Shown: positions 62,579-64,000 of the stretch, in pieces | How positions within the stretch are numbered: position 1 is the stretch's first letter | Layout of the letters: every line of letters starts with the position of its first letter | DNA from: Bacteroides oleiciplenus YIT 12058 | Lineage (GTDB): Bacteria; Bacteroidota; Bacteroidia; Bacteroidales; Bacteroidaceae | Assembly (NCBI RefSeq): GCF_000315485.1 | Contig: NZ_JH992940.1 | Coordinates: 1,872,816 to 1,936,815 of the forward strand | Length of the DNA stretch: 64,000 nt | Direction: 5' to 3' | Program-made: the position numbers and the translations under genes | Notes under the pieces: model-generated | Told to the model about the DNA's origin: nothing | What the model saw: only the letters and a program-made list of their open reading frames with translations | The model's database searches: none

Positions 62579-62624
62579 ATTAGAGATTAGGAACTACACC
62601 ATAGGGTGTGGTTATTGAATAATT
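62579..62624 (+). repeat. cassette-array leader sequence, copy B (empty)
   Basis: 46 bases differing at 3 positions from 40793-40838. No cassette follows; the upstream region of the IS91 transposase does. The rest of 62288-62698 holds the palindromic promoter above and no gene. Confidence 0.55.
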
Positions 62625-62698
62625 CAAGACAATTAAAACAACTATGAATCAGTAGTTTACAGCGAAGTAGCAAAAACAACGGAAATAACGACACGAGT

Positions 62699-63919
62699 AT
62701 GATAGATTTGTTAAACGACATATACACAGACGGTTGCCAAGCGAAAAAGCACCGTTTATCCGACTTCTTCAATCAGTGGTGGGACGAGTATGCACAGCAC
62801 CCGGCGGAGTATATCACCCCCGAACAGTACAAGGCGGTGAACGCTATCCGTGTATGCCGTACAGCAGCTTTAGGCATAGATACTTATGCTTGTCCCGAAT
62901 GTGGCGAAGTACGGGAAATCTACCATAGCTGCAAAAACCGTTTCTGTCCGTCATGCGGTTGGCGTGATACGCTGAAATGGGCGGGACGGATGAAAGACAA
63001 ATTGCTGCGAGTGCCACACCGCCATGTGGTTATGACCTTGCCGCATATATTACTGGATTTGGTGAAGCACAACAAGAAAGAAATATTGAATATCCTGATG
63101 CGCACATCGGCAGAAACCGTTAAGGACTGGATGCAGCACAAGTTCGGCTTGAAAACCGGAGTGATTGCCGTGCTGCATACCTATGGGGAAACAAAGCAGC
63201 TTCATGTACACACGCACATGATTATGTCGTGGGGCGGTATTGACAGCAACGGAAAGATTGTCATTCCCGAACGTGACTATGTACATATCCCATCTATCTG
63301 CAAGGTGTTCCGCTACAAGTTTGAAAATGCGTTGATAGAACTGTTCGATGCGGGCAGACTGGAACATGATTTCCGTGACCGCATGGAGTTTATGGGCTTC
63401 ATCAAAAAGGTGGCGAACAAAAAGGATTGGATTGTGCATTTGGAGCCGCCGATACAAATGCCGGAGCAGGTGATACAATATGTAGGCAGATATTCCAAAA
63501 GAGCGTGTTTGAGCGAGTATAAAATTACGGCAATGGATGGTGAAAACATTTCATTCCGCTATCGTGACTACCTGAACTCACCCGACAGAAGAAATCCGGT
63601 AGAAAAGGAACTGACATTGCACTATCGTGAGTTCTTCCCCCGATTGTTGCAACACGTTCCCTTGCGTTACTTCCGCATCGTGAGGTATTACGGCTTCTAC
63701 TCCAACAAAGGTAATTTGCCGGAAGAATACTTCGGACGGGATGAAAGCGAGATTGAGGAAGCCAAATTGCAGCAGGAAGAAAGCGAGTATGAAAACCCGT
63801 ATTTCTGCGAGTGCTGCGGACAAATGAGAGTTTACAGTCACACAACGGTAGCAAGTGGCGGCACAACATATACGGTTGTATTGGAGCATTGCGACATACA
63901 CAGACGAAAAGCGGCATGA
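62699..63919 (+). CDS. IS91 family transposase
   Basis: The 406-aa protein has an N-terminal zinc-binding domain (CPECGEVREIYHSCKNRFC), an HUH-like motif (LHVHTHMIMSWG) and a tyrosine-containing YVGRYSKRAC segment, as in rolling-circle IS91 transposases. Such elements lack terminal inverted repeats, so exact ends are not visible. Confidence 0.9.
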   Translation: MIDLLNDIYTDGCQAKKHRLSDFFNQWWDEYAQHPAEYITPEQYKAVNAIRVCRTAALGIDTYACPECGEVREIYHSCKNRFCPSCGWRDTLKWAGRMKDKLLRVPHRHVVMTLPHILLDLVKHNKKEILNILMRTSAETVKDWMQHKFGLKTGVIAVLHTYGETKQLHVHTHMIMSWGGIDSNGKIVIPERDYVHIPSICKVFRYKFENALIELFDAGRLEHDFRDRMEFMGFIKKVANKKDWIVHLEPPIQMPEQVIQYVGRYSKRACLSEYKITAMDGENISFRYRDYLNSPDRRNPVEKELTLHYREFFPRLLQHVPLRYFRIVRYYGFYSNKGNLPEEYFGRDESEIEEAKLQQEESEYENPYFCECCGQMRVYSHTTVASGGTTYTVVLEHCDIHRRKAA

Positions 63920-63997
63920 TAGCAACATGGGATAGCTATGCCCTGCCGTGAACAAATACAGAAAAATCCCATAAAACAGAAGAAAGGAGAACAAAAA

Positions 63998-64000
63998 ATG
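63998..64000 (+). other. likely start of the next gene at the window edge
   Basis: The last three bases are ATG, preceded by AGAAAGGAG, an unusually strong Shine-Dalgarno for Bacteroides. The rest of the gene is outside the window. Confidence 0.4.

Larger units (their letters stand above)
39605..64000 (+). mobile_element. CTnDOT-like integrative conjugative element, left portion
   Basis: From about here to the window end the gene content is accessory: TetR, a small-gene cassette array, AraC-like regulator, RteC, Xis-like HTH proteins, primase, topoisomerase III, DUF3945 and an IS91-type transposase. RteC and topoisomerase III (Exc) are hallmarks of CTnDOT/ERL excision modules. The integrase, mobilisation and transfer genes would be outside the window. 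The left boundary is only inferred. Confidence 0.6.

Overview
The window comes from a Bacteroidales genome, most likely Bacteroides. The evidence is the recurring TTTG-N19-TAnnTTTG promoter type, Bacteroidales-restricted families (RteC, DUF3871, DUF3256, DUF3945), SPII lipoproteins with short lipoboxes, and IntDOT-like tyrosine recombinases. Ordinary chromosome occupies about 1-9.5 kb and 25.3-39.3 kb. Two mobile regions interrupt it.

Chromosome, left part (1-9.55 kb): a tightly packed plus-strand run of M3 peptidase, lipoprotein, dCMP deaminase, S41 protease, 5-formyl-THF cyclo-ligase and PHP phosphatase. It is met head-on by an AraC regulator. Then come DUF721/recF on the minus strand, a membrane TPR protein, ribH, and a tRNA-Tyr/tRNA-Gly pair with its own promoter.

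Mobile region 1 (about 9,498-25,315; 15.8 kb): an integrative element inserted in the 3' part of tRNA-Gly(TCC). It is bounded by 60-bp direct repeats, with tandem 12-bp arm-type repeats just inside each end. It carries an integrase next to attL, a second short tyrosine recombinase, a tandem promoter/operator module, a three-iteron origin-like region beside a small DNA-binding protein and a winged-helix protein, a 764-aa cysteine-rich protein, DUF3871, a RadC-like protein, a tiny J-domain protein, a lipoprotein with a transpeptidase fold that lacks its catalytic residues, and a polyvalent-kinase-like protein. I see no relaxase or transfer gene. The right end carries a tRNA-like relic with a hairpin inserted in its D arm.

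Chromosome, right part (25.3-39.3 kb): GH109-like oxidoreductase/glycosidase; an RNA-repair operon (RtcB, a second RNA ligase, an HD-domain/kinase fusion) behind a structured leader; an outer-membrane protein; a LytTR two-component pair; YitT; DUF3256; a free-methionine-sulfoxide reductase abutting a HigBA toxin-antitoxin pair; EamA; TruA.

Mobile region 2 (from about 39.6 kb past the end of the window): part of a CTnDOT-like conjugative element. It has TetR, then an AT-rich array of about 15 small genes (40.8-51.1 kb). Most are separated by a short two-tier hairpin ending in a CATTA core. The recognisable products look like immunity proteins against interbacterial toxins (a PoNi/DUF1911 protein, two GAD-like/DUF1851 proteins, several lipoproteins and membrane proteins). 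Stop codons often lie inside the hairpin, so the array looks like integron-style cassettes. A 46-bp sequence in front of the first cassette recurs at 62.6 kb without any cassette. After the array come the GC-richer ICE backbone genes: an AraC-like regulator, RteC, Xis-like HTH proteins around a primase/helicase, a DHFR-like protein, a DUF1016 nuclease, an RpoA-CTD-like protein, topoisomerase III, DUF3945, and an IS91-family transposase. The cassette array is the most interesting system in the window, followed by the tRNA-Gly element.
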